DNA of 41,008 nt. It comes from an uncultured Pseudomonadota bacterium (GTDB lineage Bacteria > Pseudomonadota > Alphaproteobacteria > RF32 > CAG-239). The stretch covers positions 1 through 41,008 of the forward strand of contig CABUWG010000015.1 of the NCBI GenBank assembly GCA_902495305.1. The letters run 5' to 3'. The first letter of the stretch is position 1. Every line of letters starts with the position of its first letter. The position numbers and the translations under genes were made by a program. A model generated the notes under the pieces. It searched no databases. It worked only from the letters and a program-made list of their open reading frames with translations, and was not told the origin of the DNA. Shown in pieces: positions 1 through 7,354 of the stretch.

Positions 1-765
1 ACCGATACCTGCGGTTACACCTGTTATCGTTGTTGTGATGATAATTGTCCGTCAGGAACGTCTAAAAACTACACGGGTTCTTATGCTTCTACAACCGAAT
101 GCGGTTCCCGCTGCAACAGGTGTAAAGACTGCACGTCCGGCAAAACTTATTGGAACGGTTCTTATGTCGGTTCTTCCGAATGCGGCAGCTGTTATTCCTG
201 TTCCGATACCTGTTCTTCCGGTTCCCGTGGCGGCGCAAGCTGTTCTTCCGGCTATGACGAGGTTTATGTCGGGTCGACCGAATGCGGAAACAGCTGTTAT
301 GGATGTGAGAAGCATTATCACTCTTATTCCTGCCCGTCAGGATATCGATCTTCTAGCAGTTCTTGTTCTTACGGATATGAGACAGCTTCCAAATCTTGTT
401 CCTGTGGTGCAACTTCCGGAACCTGCTATAAATGCAAGGCTAAACCCGCTGAGCCGGTTAATCCGTGGGTGATATGGGTTGAACCTGTCGGTAATAGCCG
501 TGCCTGTGACTTATGCGGACATCAGAGCTATTGTGGAAGTGATTATCAGAAAAAATATGTTGTTACTTATAAGAAAGAAATTTACTGTAAGAATACGTCA
601 ACCGGTGAAAAAAATCATATTTGTTCACAAAACGGTTATCAGGATTATAGTCAAAAATGGGATACTTCAAGTGCCTGTGATCCGACATCTTATACGGTGG
701 ATACGACACCTTATTCGGCAGGAAGCTGCAGTAGCAGCGGATCTGCGTCTTGCGGATGGTATTAA
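1..765 (+). CDS. Cysteine-rich repeat secreted protein, C-terminal part (member 1, cut by window edge)
   Basis: Frame 1 is open from the first base to the TAA at 763-765, so the N-terminus lies outside the window. The visible 254 residues hold repeated ECGSxCxxC units with CPSG and YxGS spacers, then an HSYSCPSGY block, a TSGTCYKCKAKPAEP segment, and a private C-terminus ending SCGWY. The repeat part is nearly identical to the gene at 16035-17369, while everything after the KPAEP hinge differs. No transmembrane segment is visible in this part. By analogy with its two full-length relatives it should be exported and disulfide-bonded. The function is unknown to me; a surface or secreted structural role is inference. 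The gene ends at a strong hairpin terminator. Confidence 0.85.
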   Translation, partial: TDTCGYTCYRCCDDNCPSGTSKNYTGSYASTTECGSRCNRCKDCTSGKTYWNGSYVGSSECGSCYSCSDTCSSGSRGGASCSSGYDEVYVGSTECGNSCYGCEKHYHSYSCPSGYRSSSSSCSYGYETASKSCSCGATSGTCYKCKAKPAEPVNPWVIWVEPVGNSRACDLCGHQSYCGSDYQKKYVVTYKKEIYCKNTSTGEKNHICSQNGYQDYSQKWDTSSACDPTSYTVDTTPYSAGSCSSSGSASCGWY

Positions 766-767
766 AA

Positions 768-794
768 AAAGCGGAGGAATTGTTCCTCCGCTTT
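768..794. terminator. Bidirectional intrinsic terminator
   Basis: A perfect 12-bp inverted repeat (AAAGCGGAGGAA / TTCCTCCGCTTT) with a 3-base loop starts two bases after the stop of the cysteine-rich gene. A-rich and T-rich flanks on both sides let it serve both that gene and the convergent ybjN-like gene. Confidence 0.85.
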
Positions 795-799
795 GCTTT

Positions 800-1297
800 T
801 CAGGCTTCGCCCATGGTTTCCATTAACATCGGGTACAATGCCCGCTTGGGGTCCATGCCTTTGGTTAATACAACCTTGAAAACAGGATACAGGCGTTCGC
901 ATTCTTTGACGGCGATTTCAATAATCTGTTGTATTTTGCCTTCAAAACTTTCTTCGGTTTCATCAAGGATAATCGAATGTTTGAATACCGGCATGTTTTG
1001 TTCGGCCCAGTATGAAAAGTGGCCGACCCAGAGTTCTTCGTTTGCCAGAGCGAGAAGTTCAAAAATTTTGCTGCGGTCTTCGATGGTGCTTTCAATGTCC
1101 ATCAGGCAGGACAAGTGAAGGCAGCGCATGTTGGCTTCCCAGGCAAAAAATAAAAGCATATTGTTCCATTTGCCCTGAACCTCAATGACTACTTCATTCA
1201 GGTTGCGGCGGTCGAGCTCAAAAGACTGAGCGGAAAAGATGTTTTCGACCACGTCAATCGGGTTGTAGGATAAAGGCAGATTCTTCGCCAATTGCAT
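800..1297 (-). CDS. YbjN domain-containing protein
   Basis: This 165-residue soluble protein resembles the YbjN family (bacterial sensory transduction regulator family), which has a fold related to type III secretion chaperones and is common in Alphaproteobacteria. Recognisable parts are an N-terminal NPIDVVENIF segment, the VVIEVQGKWNNMLLFFAW strand region, a central helix with LLALANEELWVGHFSYW, and a C-terminal helix pair rich in acidic residues. The length matches the family. A GGAG lies about 11 bases before the ATG. The biochemical role is not established. The gene stands alone, convergent with the cysteine-rich gene and divergent from lgt. Confidence 0.75.
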   Translation of the reverse strand: MQLAKNLPLSYNPIDVVENIFSAQSFELDRRNLNEVVIEVQGKWNNMLLFFAWEANMRCLHLSCLMDIESTIEDRSKIFELLALANEELWVGHFSYWAEQNMPVFKHSIILDETEESFEGKIQQIIEIAVKECERLYPVFKVVLTKGMDPKRALYPMLMETMGEA

Positions 1298-1422
1298 TGT
1301 TGTTATTACTCCGAAATTTTTTTATGAATTCATATTGCCTTTGCGAGTCGTTTCTTACAACCCTGACGGCGGAGTTTTCCACTTTCATCGAGTCGGAAAA
1401 ATTTTTTTAAGACATGTTTTCT

Positions 1423-1452
1423 TTGAAAATCAAGGCGCTGAGTCGGTATAAA
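1423..1452 (+). promoter_or_regulatory. Candidate sigma70-type promoter for lgt
   Basis: TTGAAA at 1423-1428 and TATAAA at 1447-1452 are separated by 18 bases, about 80 bases before the lgt start. Each box matches the consensus at five of six positions. The surroundings are AT-rich, so a chance match is possible. Confidence 0.5.
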
Positions 1453-1534
1453 ATTTTTAATTTTTTTTAGTGTGGATATTTTATTTTATTTTAATATAGT
1501 ATTAACAAATTTATTTTTTGGAGAGGATTTGTTT

Positions 1535-2335
1535 ATGACTGGTTTGGAATATCCCGCAATCTCGCCGATTATTTTTTCTGTCGGGCCTTTGGCAATCCGC
1601 TGGTACTCAATGGCTTATCTGGCCGGTATCGTTATTGCCTGGCTGCTGGTTAACCGTAATATTAAGAAAAATAATCTGCCGCTGACAAAAGCCGATATTG
1701 AAGATTTGGTTTTTTATATGACGCTGGGGATTATTATCGGCGGCCGGCTGGGTTATGTTTTGTTTTACGGAACGTCGTCTTTTTGGCATAATCCTTTGCA
1801 GATATTCGAAATATGGAAAGGCGGAATGTCTTTTCACGGCGGGGCGGCCGGTGTCGCGGCGGCGGCTTATTTGTTTGCCCGCAAGGTGAAGTATCCTTTT
1901 CTCGGCGTGACGGATTTGGTTGTCTTATATGCCCCGATCGGAATCTTTTTAGGCCGGTTGGCAAATTTTGTTAATGATGAATTGTGGGGGCGGGTGACCG
2001 ATGTGCCTTGGGCGGTGCGTTTTCCGAACGGCGGCGGACTGCCGCGGCATCCGTCGCAATTGTATGAAGCGTTTTTTGAAGGAATTGTGATGTTTATTGT
2101 TCTGAACTGGCTGTGGCGTTATAAGCCGGTGCGCGAGCATAAAGGAACGGTTTCGGCAATGTTTGTTTTGTTGTACGGTTGTTTTCGGATTTTAATGGAG
2201 CAGTTTCGCGAGCCGGACGCGCATATGGGATTTTTCTTTTTTCATCTGACAATGGGGCAGATTTTATCCTTGCCGCTGATTATACTCGGCGTTATGGTCT
2301 TGTGGCTGGTCTGGCGGCAAAAGTCTAAAGTTTAG
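1535..2335 (+). CDS. lgt: Prolipoprotein diacylglyceryl transferase
   Basis: Lgt moves diacylglycerol from phosphatidylglycerol to the lipobox cysteine of prolipoproteins, the first step of lipoprotein maturation in the inner membrane. The 266-residue product has several hydrophobic segments, the GGMSFHGG motif near residue 97, the family signature GRLANFVNDELWG near residue 143, and RHPSQLYEA near residue 170. I start at the ATG at 1535 because GGAGAGG lies 8 bases upstream and the product then opens with MTGLEYPAISP, as in the family; an upstream in-frame start at 1472 would add 21 atypical residues. The 3' end overlaps the convergent GGDEF gene by 11 bases. A substrate candidate, the small lipoprotein at 27980, is in this window. 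Confidence 0.97.
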   Translation: MTGLEYPAISPIIFSVGPLAIRWYSMAYLAGIVIAWLLVNRNIKKNNLPLTKADIEDLVFYMTLGIIIGGRLGYVLFYGTSSFWHNPLQIFEIWKGGMSFHGGAAGVAAAAYLFARKVKYPFLGVTDLVVLYAPIGIFLGRLANFVNDELWGRVTDVPWAVRFPNGGGLPRHPSQLYEAFFEGIVMFIVLNWLWRYKPVREHKGTVSAMFVLLYGCFRILMEQFREPDAHMGFFFFHLTMGQILSLPLIILGVMVLWLVWRQKSKV

Positions 2336-3497
2336 AGGTTACGTTCTGGCTGAACTTGACCGTTTCCTGCAGAGCCTTGTAGGTTCTGGCAAGGGTTTCC
2401 AACGCAGTGGCATCACTGCGTTTTTTTTCGGTCACGCTGGCGGTCAGTGTCAGCTTTACCGGCTTTTTGAAGTTTGACATCATGAATGAGGCCGAAGCGA
2501 TGGAACGGCGGATTTGTTCCATTTTGTTGTAAGCGTTGTTTTTGTCTTCGTTTTTAAAGATAATAACCAGTTCGTCTTCGCCGTAACGGTAAATTGTCGC
2601 TTCGGTTTCGCAGGCATTAATACGCAGGGCAATCATCTTCATCAGTTTGTTCAGGCCGCGGCGGCGAAAGGCGTTTTTGAGCGAAATATAATTGTCAATT
2701 TTGGCGACGGCGAGACTGTATTTGAGCGGAAAGTTCCGGTATTGCAGCATAAAGGCGCTGCGGCTCGAGAAGCCGGTCAGCTCGTCTTTGTAGGTGTCTG
2801 TATAAATGTATAAAATCGTGGCGATTAAAATCGTGATGCTTGAAAGACTGTAGAATAGGGTCAGAGCCGTTGCGCTGTCGGCGTAGTAAAAGCCGAGGAA
2901 AATATCGGCGGCAGCAAAAAACAGGGCGTAGTCATAAATCTTGCCGGTGTTGACGGCTTTCCAGAAAAAAGAAAACAATGCGCCGAAAAATATCAGATAG
3001 CTTAAGAAGCATAAATTGCCGTTGGTGGAAAACGGGGTGTAGTTCAGGGCAATATTATATTTGTGCAGGTGTTCGCCAATGGAAAACTGGGCAAAAATAA
3101 GCAGCAGCAAATAGATGTTTTTCTTTTTTAGGAGCTGTTTTTGCGGCCAGAAATAAAAAATTATCAAATTGAGCGGAATGAATATGCTCAGGTTGATGAA
3201 GTCGGCGCTTTCACGAAAAGCCGCGGGATTGGTGATTTTGATGTAATTGGTCAAAACATAGCTGACGGCGCCGGTCAGGATGAAGAAGACGGCAACGCCT
3301 TTGCGGAAATAAAGTAAAATCAGAAAGCTGAGGCACGAAGCGGCATAAAAAAGGTGGTGCAGAGTCAGCTGTGAGGCGTGCGGAATTTCTTCTGCGGCAA
3401 AAAAATAAACCAATCCGCCGCCAAACAATAAAGCCGGAATCAGCATATTGCGTATCAGCGGAATTATTTTATCTAAAATCAAAGCAAATTTCAGCAC
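2325..3497 (-). CDS. Multi-pass membrane protein with degenerate GGDEF domain
   Basis: This 390-residue protein has about seven or eight hydrophobic helices over residues 1-235, followed by a GGDEF-type domain. The domain opens with DELTGFSSRSAF and keeps an aspartate in the first metal-site strand (VAKIDNY), but its signature reads YGEDEL rather than GGDEF near residue 307. The second glycine, which contacts the nucleotide in active diguanylate cyclases, is glutamate here, so catalysis is doubtful. It may instead be a c-di-GMP or nucleotide sensor, or a structural remnant; that is inference. The start is GTG with AAGGAG six bases upstream. It lies 45 bases downstream of queA on the same strand and may be cotranscribed with it. 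Confidence 0.8.
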   Translation of the reverse strand: MLKFALILDKIIPLIRNMLIPALLFGGGLVYFFAAEEIPHASQLTLHHLFYAASCLSFLILLYFRKGVAVFFILTGAVSYVLTNYIKITNPAAFRESADFINLSIFIPLNLIIFYFWPQKQLLKKKNIYLLLLIFAQFSIGEHLHKYNIALNYTPFSTNGNLCFLSYLIFFGALFSFFWKAVNTGKIYDYALFFAAADIFLGFYYADSATALTLFYSLSSITILIATILYIYTDTYKDELTGFSSRSAFMLQYRNFPLKYSLAVAKIDNYISLKNAFRRRGLNKLMKMIALRINACETEATIYRYGEDELVIIFKNEDKNNAYNKMEQIRRSIASASFMMSNFKKPVKLTLTASVTEKKRSDATALETLARTYKALQETVKFSQNVTSKL

Positions 3498-3542
3498 GTT
3501 TTTCTCCTTGGTCTTCAGGAGAAAAGTATAGCGGCGGAAAGT

Positions 3543-4628
3543 TTAAATTTTATTTACGCATTTCAAAATAGAGCTGTCGCCGTACGAATAAAAACGGTAT
3601 TTTTCCGCAATGGCATGAGCATATCCCTGCTTCATCCGGTCGAGGCCGGCTACGGCACAGACCAGCATAAACAAAGTAGATTTCGGCAGGTGAAAGTTTG
3701 TGACCAGATAATCAATCATTTTAAACTTGTATCCCGGTGTGATGAAGATGCTGGTATCATCGGCAAAGGGATGCAAAACGCCGTGTTCGTCCGCGGCGCT
3801 TTCCAACAGGCGGAGCGAGGTAGTGCCGACGGCAATGATGTTTTTGCCGGCCGCTTTGGCGGCATTGATTGTATCAGCGGCTTCTCGGGTGATGATGCCG
3901 TATTCGGCGTGCATTTTGTGGTCTTGCGTATCATCGGTTTTGACAGGCAGAAAAGTTCCGGCGCCGACATGCAGGGTCAGAAATACTTTTTTTACGCCTT
4001 TTTCTTCAAGAGCCTGCAAAACGCGGTCGGTAAAATGCAGGCCGGCTGTCGGGGCGGCAACGGCGCCTTCGTGTCTGGCATAGACCGTTTGATAATTTTC
4101 TTTATCGTTGTATTTGTCCCAGATACCGTCAGCGGCCGGTTTTTCGCGTTTGATATAAGGCGGCAGCGGCATGGAGCCGTATTTTTCCAGCAGATGCCCG
4201 AGTTGCGATGGGTCACAGTTGAACTTCAGAAGTGTACCGTCTTCGTCTTGTTTTTCAATGACCTCGGCGGTAAAGTCAGACTTCTCGGCAGAGATTTCGG
4301 AAGTATAAAAGCTGACGGTGTCACCGGGTTTCAAACGCTTGGAATTTTTGATAAAGCTCCACCAGTTAATGCCGTCAACCGGACGGTACAGCGTGACTTC
4401 GACCAAGGCTTCGCCATGGCGGCCGTATAAGCGTGCCGGAATGACTTTGGTGTCATTAAAAACCAGCACGTCTCCTTCATTCAAAAGTTGCGGCAGGTCA
4501 TAAAAATGACGGTCGGCAATCCGATCTTCCTGCGATAAATCAAGCAGTCGCGAGGTATCGCGCGGAGAGACCGGCTCTTTGGCAATCAGGCTGCGGTCGA
4601 GGTCAAAATCAAAAATATCCACTTTCAT
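3543..4628 (-). CDS. queA: S-adenosylmethionine:tRNA ribosyltransferase-isomerase
   Basis: QueA transfers and isomerises the ribosyl group of SAM onto preQ1 at tRNA position 34, giving epoxyqueuosine. The 361-residue product begins MKVDIFDFDLDRSLIA and carries the family blocks EPVSPRDTSRLL, FNDTKVIPARL, APTAGLHFT, LHVGAGTF, VGTTSLRLLES and TNFHLPKSTLFMLV, ending with YRFYSYGDSS. Length and ends are normal for the family. AAGGA lies 8 bases before the ATG. It is divergent from kdsB, with a 79-base spacer that contains a good minus-strand promoter. Confidence 0.97.
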   Translation of the reverse strand: MKVDIFDFDLDRSLIAKEPVSPRDTSRLLDLSQEDRIADRHFYDLPQLLNEGDVLVFNDTKVIPARLYGRHGEALVEVTLYRPVDGINWWSFIKNSKRLKPGDTVSFYTSEISAEKSDFTAEVIEKQDEDGTLLKFNCDPSQLGHLLEKYGSMPLPPYIKREKPAADGIWDKYNDKENYQTVYARHEGAVAAPTAGLHFTDRVLQALEEKGVKKVFLTLHVGAGTFLPVKTDDTQDHKMHAEYGIITREAADTINAAKAAGKNIIAVGTTSLRLLESAADEHGVLHPFADDTSIFITPGYKFKMIDYLVTNFHLPKSTLFMLVCAVAGLDRMKQGYAHAIAEKYRFYSYGDSSILKCVNKI

Positions 4629-4653
4629 GTATCTAATCCTTTATTTTTTGCTT

Positions 4654-4682
4654 GTTATAATATATAAATGCCGTATTAGCAA
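4654..4682 (-). promoter_or_regulatory. Candidate sigma70-type promoter for queA
   Basis: On the minus strand TTGCTA (4677-4682) and TATAAC (4654-4659) are spaced by 17 bases and lie 26 bases before the queA start. The boxes match four and five of six consensus positions. No equally good plus-strand promoter for kdsB was found in this spacer. Confidence 0.5.
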
Positions 4683-4707
4683 TAACCTTTTACGGAGATT
4701 TTTTAAG

Positions 4708-5481
4708 ATGAGCAGAATAGTGACGATGATTCCGGTCAGAATGGCTTCAACCCGCCTGCCGAACAAACCTTTGCTTGATATTAACGGCAAGACGCTGATT
4801 AACCGCGTTTATGAGAATGTCTGCAAAGCGATTAAGGGTGATGTTTATGTGGCTGCCGGTGATCAGGTGATTTTGGACGAATGTGCAAAGTTTGGCGCCA
4901 AGGCTATTTTGACTGATCCGAGCCTGCCTTCCGGTACCGACCGTATTGCCGCCGCATTAAAGACAATTGATCCGGACGGCAGCAAGTATGATATCGTGGT
5001 GAATTTTCAGGGAGATGCTATCAATGTGGATCCGGATATCAATAATCAGCTGATTGAGATGGTTGAGCGGACGGACTGTGATATTGCGACTTGCGGTATG
5101 GTTTTTGGCTCCGCGGAAGAAGCTGCCAGTCCGGCGAATGTTAAGATTGTTATGGGACTGCGTGACGCTGAGACGGAAGGGCGTTGTTTGTATTTTACCC
5201 GTGCGGTTGCGCCTTTTACCCGCAATCCGGAAAAGTGCAAGAATCAGGATTTGTATCATCATGTCGGCATTTATGTTTATAAGGCCTCTTCTCTGGCCAG
5301 GATGGTGGATTTGCCGGTTGGCGTTTTGGAAGCGCGCGAATCTTTAGAACAGTTGCGGGCGCTTGAAAACGGCATGACAATTCGGGCAAAAGTTATCAAT
5401 AACATGAAGCTGGTTCAAGAGGCTCCTGCTGATATTGATACGGAAGAGGATTTGGCAGAAGCCCGTCGCTACATCAAGTAA
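4708..5481 (+). CDS. kdsB: 3-deoxy-manno-octulosonate cytidylyltransferase (CMP-Kdo synthetase)
   Basis: KdsB activates Kdo with CTP so that it can be attached to lipid A, which implies an LPS-bearing cell. The 257-residue product has the nucleotidyltransferase signature IPVRMASTRLPNKPL at the N-terminus, LPSGTDRIAAAL, VNFQGDAINVDP and the HHVGIYVY segment. The usual QGDEP reads QGDAI here; the metal-binding aspartate is kept but the next residues differ. I start at the ATG at 4708, which has GGAG about 10 bases upstream. An open upstream extension back to 4579 would overlap queA antisense and adds residues not seen in the family. The stop codon abuts a long palindrome. Confidence 0.93.
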   Translation: MSRIVTMIPVRMASTRLPNKPLLDINGKTLINRVYENVCKAIKGDVYVAAGDQVILDECAKFGAKAILTDPSLPSGTDRIAAALKTIDPDGSKYDIVVNFQGDAINVDPDINNQLIEMVERTDCDIATCGMVFGSAEEAASPANVKIVMGLRDAETEGRCLYFTRAVAPFTRNPEKCKNQDLYHHVGIYVYKASSLARMVDLPVGVLEARESLEQLRALENGMTIRAKVINNMKLVQEAPADIDTEEDLAEARRYIK

Positions 5482-5588
5482 AAAGTTTGCAAAGAGCTTG
5501 TCATACTTGTTCTTTTTCTTCTCGTGTACTTTTTTTGTACACGTCGTCGAAAAAGGACGGCGCAGCACAAGCTCTTATCAAACTTTTT
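5480..5588. repeat. Imperfect 109-bp palindrome after kdsB
   Basis: The outer arms AAAAAGTTTG and AAGAGCTTGT recur inverted on the right side with only small interruptions. A middle part pairs GTTCTTTTTC with GAAAAAGGAC, and the centre is a perfect 7-bp stem CGTGTAC/GTACACG around a T7 loop (5523-5543). It starts on the kdsB stop codon and lies 50 bases from the 3' end of convergent cysteine-rich gene A. It may be a terminator for both genes or a dispersed palindromic element. No second copy was seen in this window. Confidence 0.75.
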
Positions 5589-5638
5589 AGTAAAAACGTG
5601 CTCTGTGGTCACCTAATACAGAAAAAAGCTGAGAACAA

Positions 5639-6928
5639 CTACTCGCAACTCCAGTTCGATAAGTCGTAGTAGGCGCTGGTGGTGGTGTTACCGAAATCGG
5701 AGCAACCCTGGAAGACCGGAGTCCCCCCGGAGGCTCGACAATTTGCCCACATAACTTGACAATCTTCTCCCCCTTTTCCTATGCAAAAATCATAATAACT
5801 CTTACCATAAGCCTGTATATACTTAGCCTCACCAACACTTGTCTTTCCATTTGTTCCACATCGGCTCTCATAACCGCAGCAACCCCCGCTTGATTTGCCG
5901 CCGGAAGAGGCGGCGTTACATTTATAACAAGTACCGGAAGTTGCGCCGCAAGAACAGGTTTTGGAGGCCGTATCGGAATATCCGTTAGAACAAGAAGTAG
6001 AATACCCACTCGGACAAGAATAGGAGTGAGAGTGGCATGATTGATAAGGATAATAACAGGTTTTAGTTCCACATTCGTTTTTTGTTGAACCACCGCAGCC
6101 TCCGGGGTTTGTAGATGATGTTCCGGAAGGACAAGAAGTAGAACAAGAACGACATGCGCTGCCGCATTCATTGTAAGAAACAACGGAACCGGAATAAGAT
6201 GTGCTTCCCCTGGGGCAAGATGTATTGCAGTAACGGCATGTTGATCCGCATTCGGTTGTTCCGGCTTTAGAGCCTGTATAGTTCTTGGAACCGCGTGAGC
6301 ATTCGTCGGAACAACAGCGATAACAAGTATAACCGCAAGTGTCGGTACCGGAAGAGCCACGGGAAGCGTCACAGTTAACGGAGTAATTGCTCGGGCATCC
6401 GGCAGAGGGCGAAGCTGTACAGCATTTGCCGTAAGATTTATCATAAGGACAACGGTTTGTGGTGGCATACAACCTTCCCTGAGAACATGAGTTGACATAA
6501 CCAGCTTCGCGACAAGCCCGCGGTCTGTCCTCTTTGCATTGTTTGTAATAAGGCTTTCCGTTCGGGCATTGTCCGTCAACAAAAGAGGGCAGAGAACAAG
6601 ATTGAGTATTATAACCGTTATCGGTACACCATTTCACAGGGTCGCATTTGAGGTAATAATCGTCTTTCTTACACTTGCCGACTTGCGCTTGATATTGCGG
6701 ACATTGTCCGGAAGCATAATAGGTATATCCTTTTTTCTCGCACCATTCCGTATCAGAGTTAACATTCATGTTAACGTCGCCTTGCATGGTGTCGGAATCC
6801 TGACAGTCCGGCAGGAAACAGACACCACCAAAGGCAGAAGAAGGTGGGAGGAAAACCGAGAAAGCAGCGGCAACAGCAAAGACTGATACCGCAGAGTTTA
6901 GTTTCATGTGTAGCATAGTGTGTTTCAT
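5639..6928 (-). CDS. Cysteine-rich repeat secreted protein (gene A)
   Basis: This 429-residue protein contains 48 cysteines by hand count. It opens with a signal peptide, MKLNSAVSVFAVAAAF with likely cleavage after PPSSA; three in-frame methionines (1, 5, 8) leave the exact start open. Residues 35-190 form a domain almost identical to gene B, with regularly spaced cysteines. Next come ECGSxCxxCxxxC repeats up to about residue 310, the HSYSCPSGYSTS and TSGTCYKC blocks, a Gly/Ser hinge, and a private C-terminal ~75 residues ending NWSCE. No anchor or enzyme motif is visible. Export and disulfide bonding are likely; function is unknown. It has a strong promoter and a ~220-base structured leader. 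An 18-base shared segment including GAGACCGAAA precedes the ATG in both A and B. Confidence 0.88.
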   Translation of the reverse strand: MKHTMLHMKLNSAVSVFAVAAAFSVFLPPSSAFGGVCFLPDCQDSDTMQGDVNMNVNSDTEWCEKKGYTYYASGQCPQYQAQVGKCKKDDYYLKCDPVKWCTDNGYNTQSCSLPSFVDGQCPNGKPYYKQCKEDRPRACREAGYVNSCSQGRLYATTNRCPYDKSYGKCCTASPSAGCPSNYSVNCDASRGSSGTDTCGYTCYRCCSDECSRGSKNYTGSKAGTTECGSTCRYCNTSCPRGSTSYSGSVVSYNECGSACRSCSTSCPSGTSSTNPGGCGGSTKNECGTKTCYYPYQSCHSHSYSCPSGYSTSCSNGYSDTASKTCSCGATSGTCYKCNAASSGGKSSGGCCGYESRCGTNGKTSVGEAKYIQAYGKSYYDFCIGKGGEDCQVMWANCRASGGTPVFQGCSDFGNTTTSAYYDLSNWSCE

Positions 6929-7034
6929 TTTCGGTCTCCTCCCATATAAAAATTCTTTTTAAAAAACTCCCTTTATTGCAATTTCAGACAGGGCAATAAT
7001 ACCTATAAGGCAGGTACTGCAGCTTGCGGCCATC

Positions 7035-7146
7035 GGCACTCAGCCAGTTTTCTGCATAACATGCTATGTTATCCCGTCTTTTCAGGGAGCTCCGGTCTCT
7101 AAGCCGATGAAAGAAGAGACCGGAGTGATGAACTCCAAAGAGTGCC
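7035..7146 (-). promoter_or_regulatory. Structured 5' leader of gene A, three-way-junction fold
   Basis: A 7-bp closing stem pairs GAGTGCC (7140-7146) with GGCACTC (7035-7041). Inside it are a 10-bp hairpin (7090-7099 with 7116-7125), extended by a 4-bp stem (7086-7089 with 7133-7136), and a 7-bp hairpin with a 3-base loop (7056-7072). The fold begins about four bases after the predicted transcription start and ends about 105 bases before the gene A start codon. This suits a cis-acting RNA. I do not recognise it as a known riboswitch family, and no ligand can be inferred. Confidence 0.55.
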
Positions 7147-7156
7147 ATCGAAAATT

Positions 7157-7185
7157 ATAATATCATATCTTGAGGATGTTGTCAA
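7157..7185 (-). promoter_or_regulatory. Strong sigma70-type promoter of gene A
   Basis: On the minus strand a perfect TTGACA (7180-7185) is followed after 17 bases by TATTAT (7157-7162). The predicted start near 7150 gives a leader of about 220 bases before the gene A ATG. Gene B has an equally good promoter. Confidence 0.85.
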
Positions 7186-7328
7186 TATGAATTGGAAAGG
7201 TAGAGGTGTATTTCGTCAAACTTAAGGATTTCCGCGCATTTGAAAAAAAATTAAATGTATGTTTAATTTTTAATAAATATTAATTTTAAATAATCTTAAT
7301 TAGTTGTGTTTAATAAAAAATATAATGA
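7186..7328. other. AT-rich spacer
   Basis: Between the gene A promoter and the purine-rich tract lies about 140 bases of AT-rich DNA with runs of A and T. I see no gene in it. It could hold upstream promoter elements for gene A. Confidence 0.5.
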
Positions 7329-7354
7329 TGAAAAGTGGGATGGGATTTTGGCTA
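7329..7354 (+). repeat. 26-bp motif opening the purine tract, shared with gene B region
   Basis: The stretch from TGAAAAGTGGG to TTTTGGCTA recurs at 17549-17575 with one substitution and one inserted base. Both copies lie upstream of a cysteine-rich gene and open a long purine-rich tract. Confidence 0.8.

Noticed and set aside
1..465. CRISPR or tandem DNA repeat array in the cysteine-rich genes
   Set aside because: The repetition is at protein level with irregular spacing and coding constraint; there are no uniform direct repeats with spacers and no cas genes.
3615..4430. A 271-residue plus-strand frame antisense to queA
   Set aside because: Shadow of queA with no recognisable domain; queA has a full set of family motifs and a promoter.
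5779..6582. A 267-residue frame in a second register of gene A
   Set aside because: It reads the cysteine-rich repeats out of frame; the in-frame product has a signal peptide and matches its paralogues.
7035..7160. Hammerhead ribozyme or SAM/TPP/cobalamin riboswitch in the gene A leader
   Set aside because: A GATGA and a GAAA occur nearby, but the conserved cores and stem arrangement of these classes are not present.
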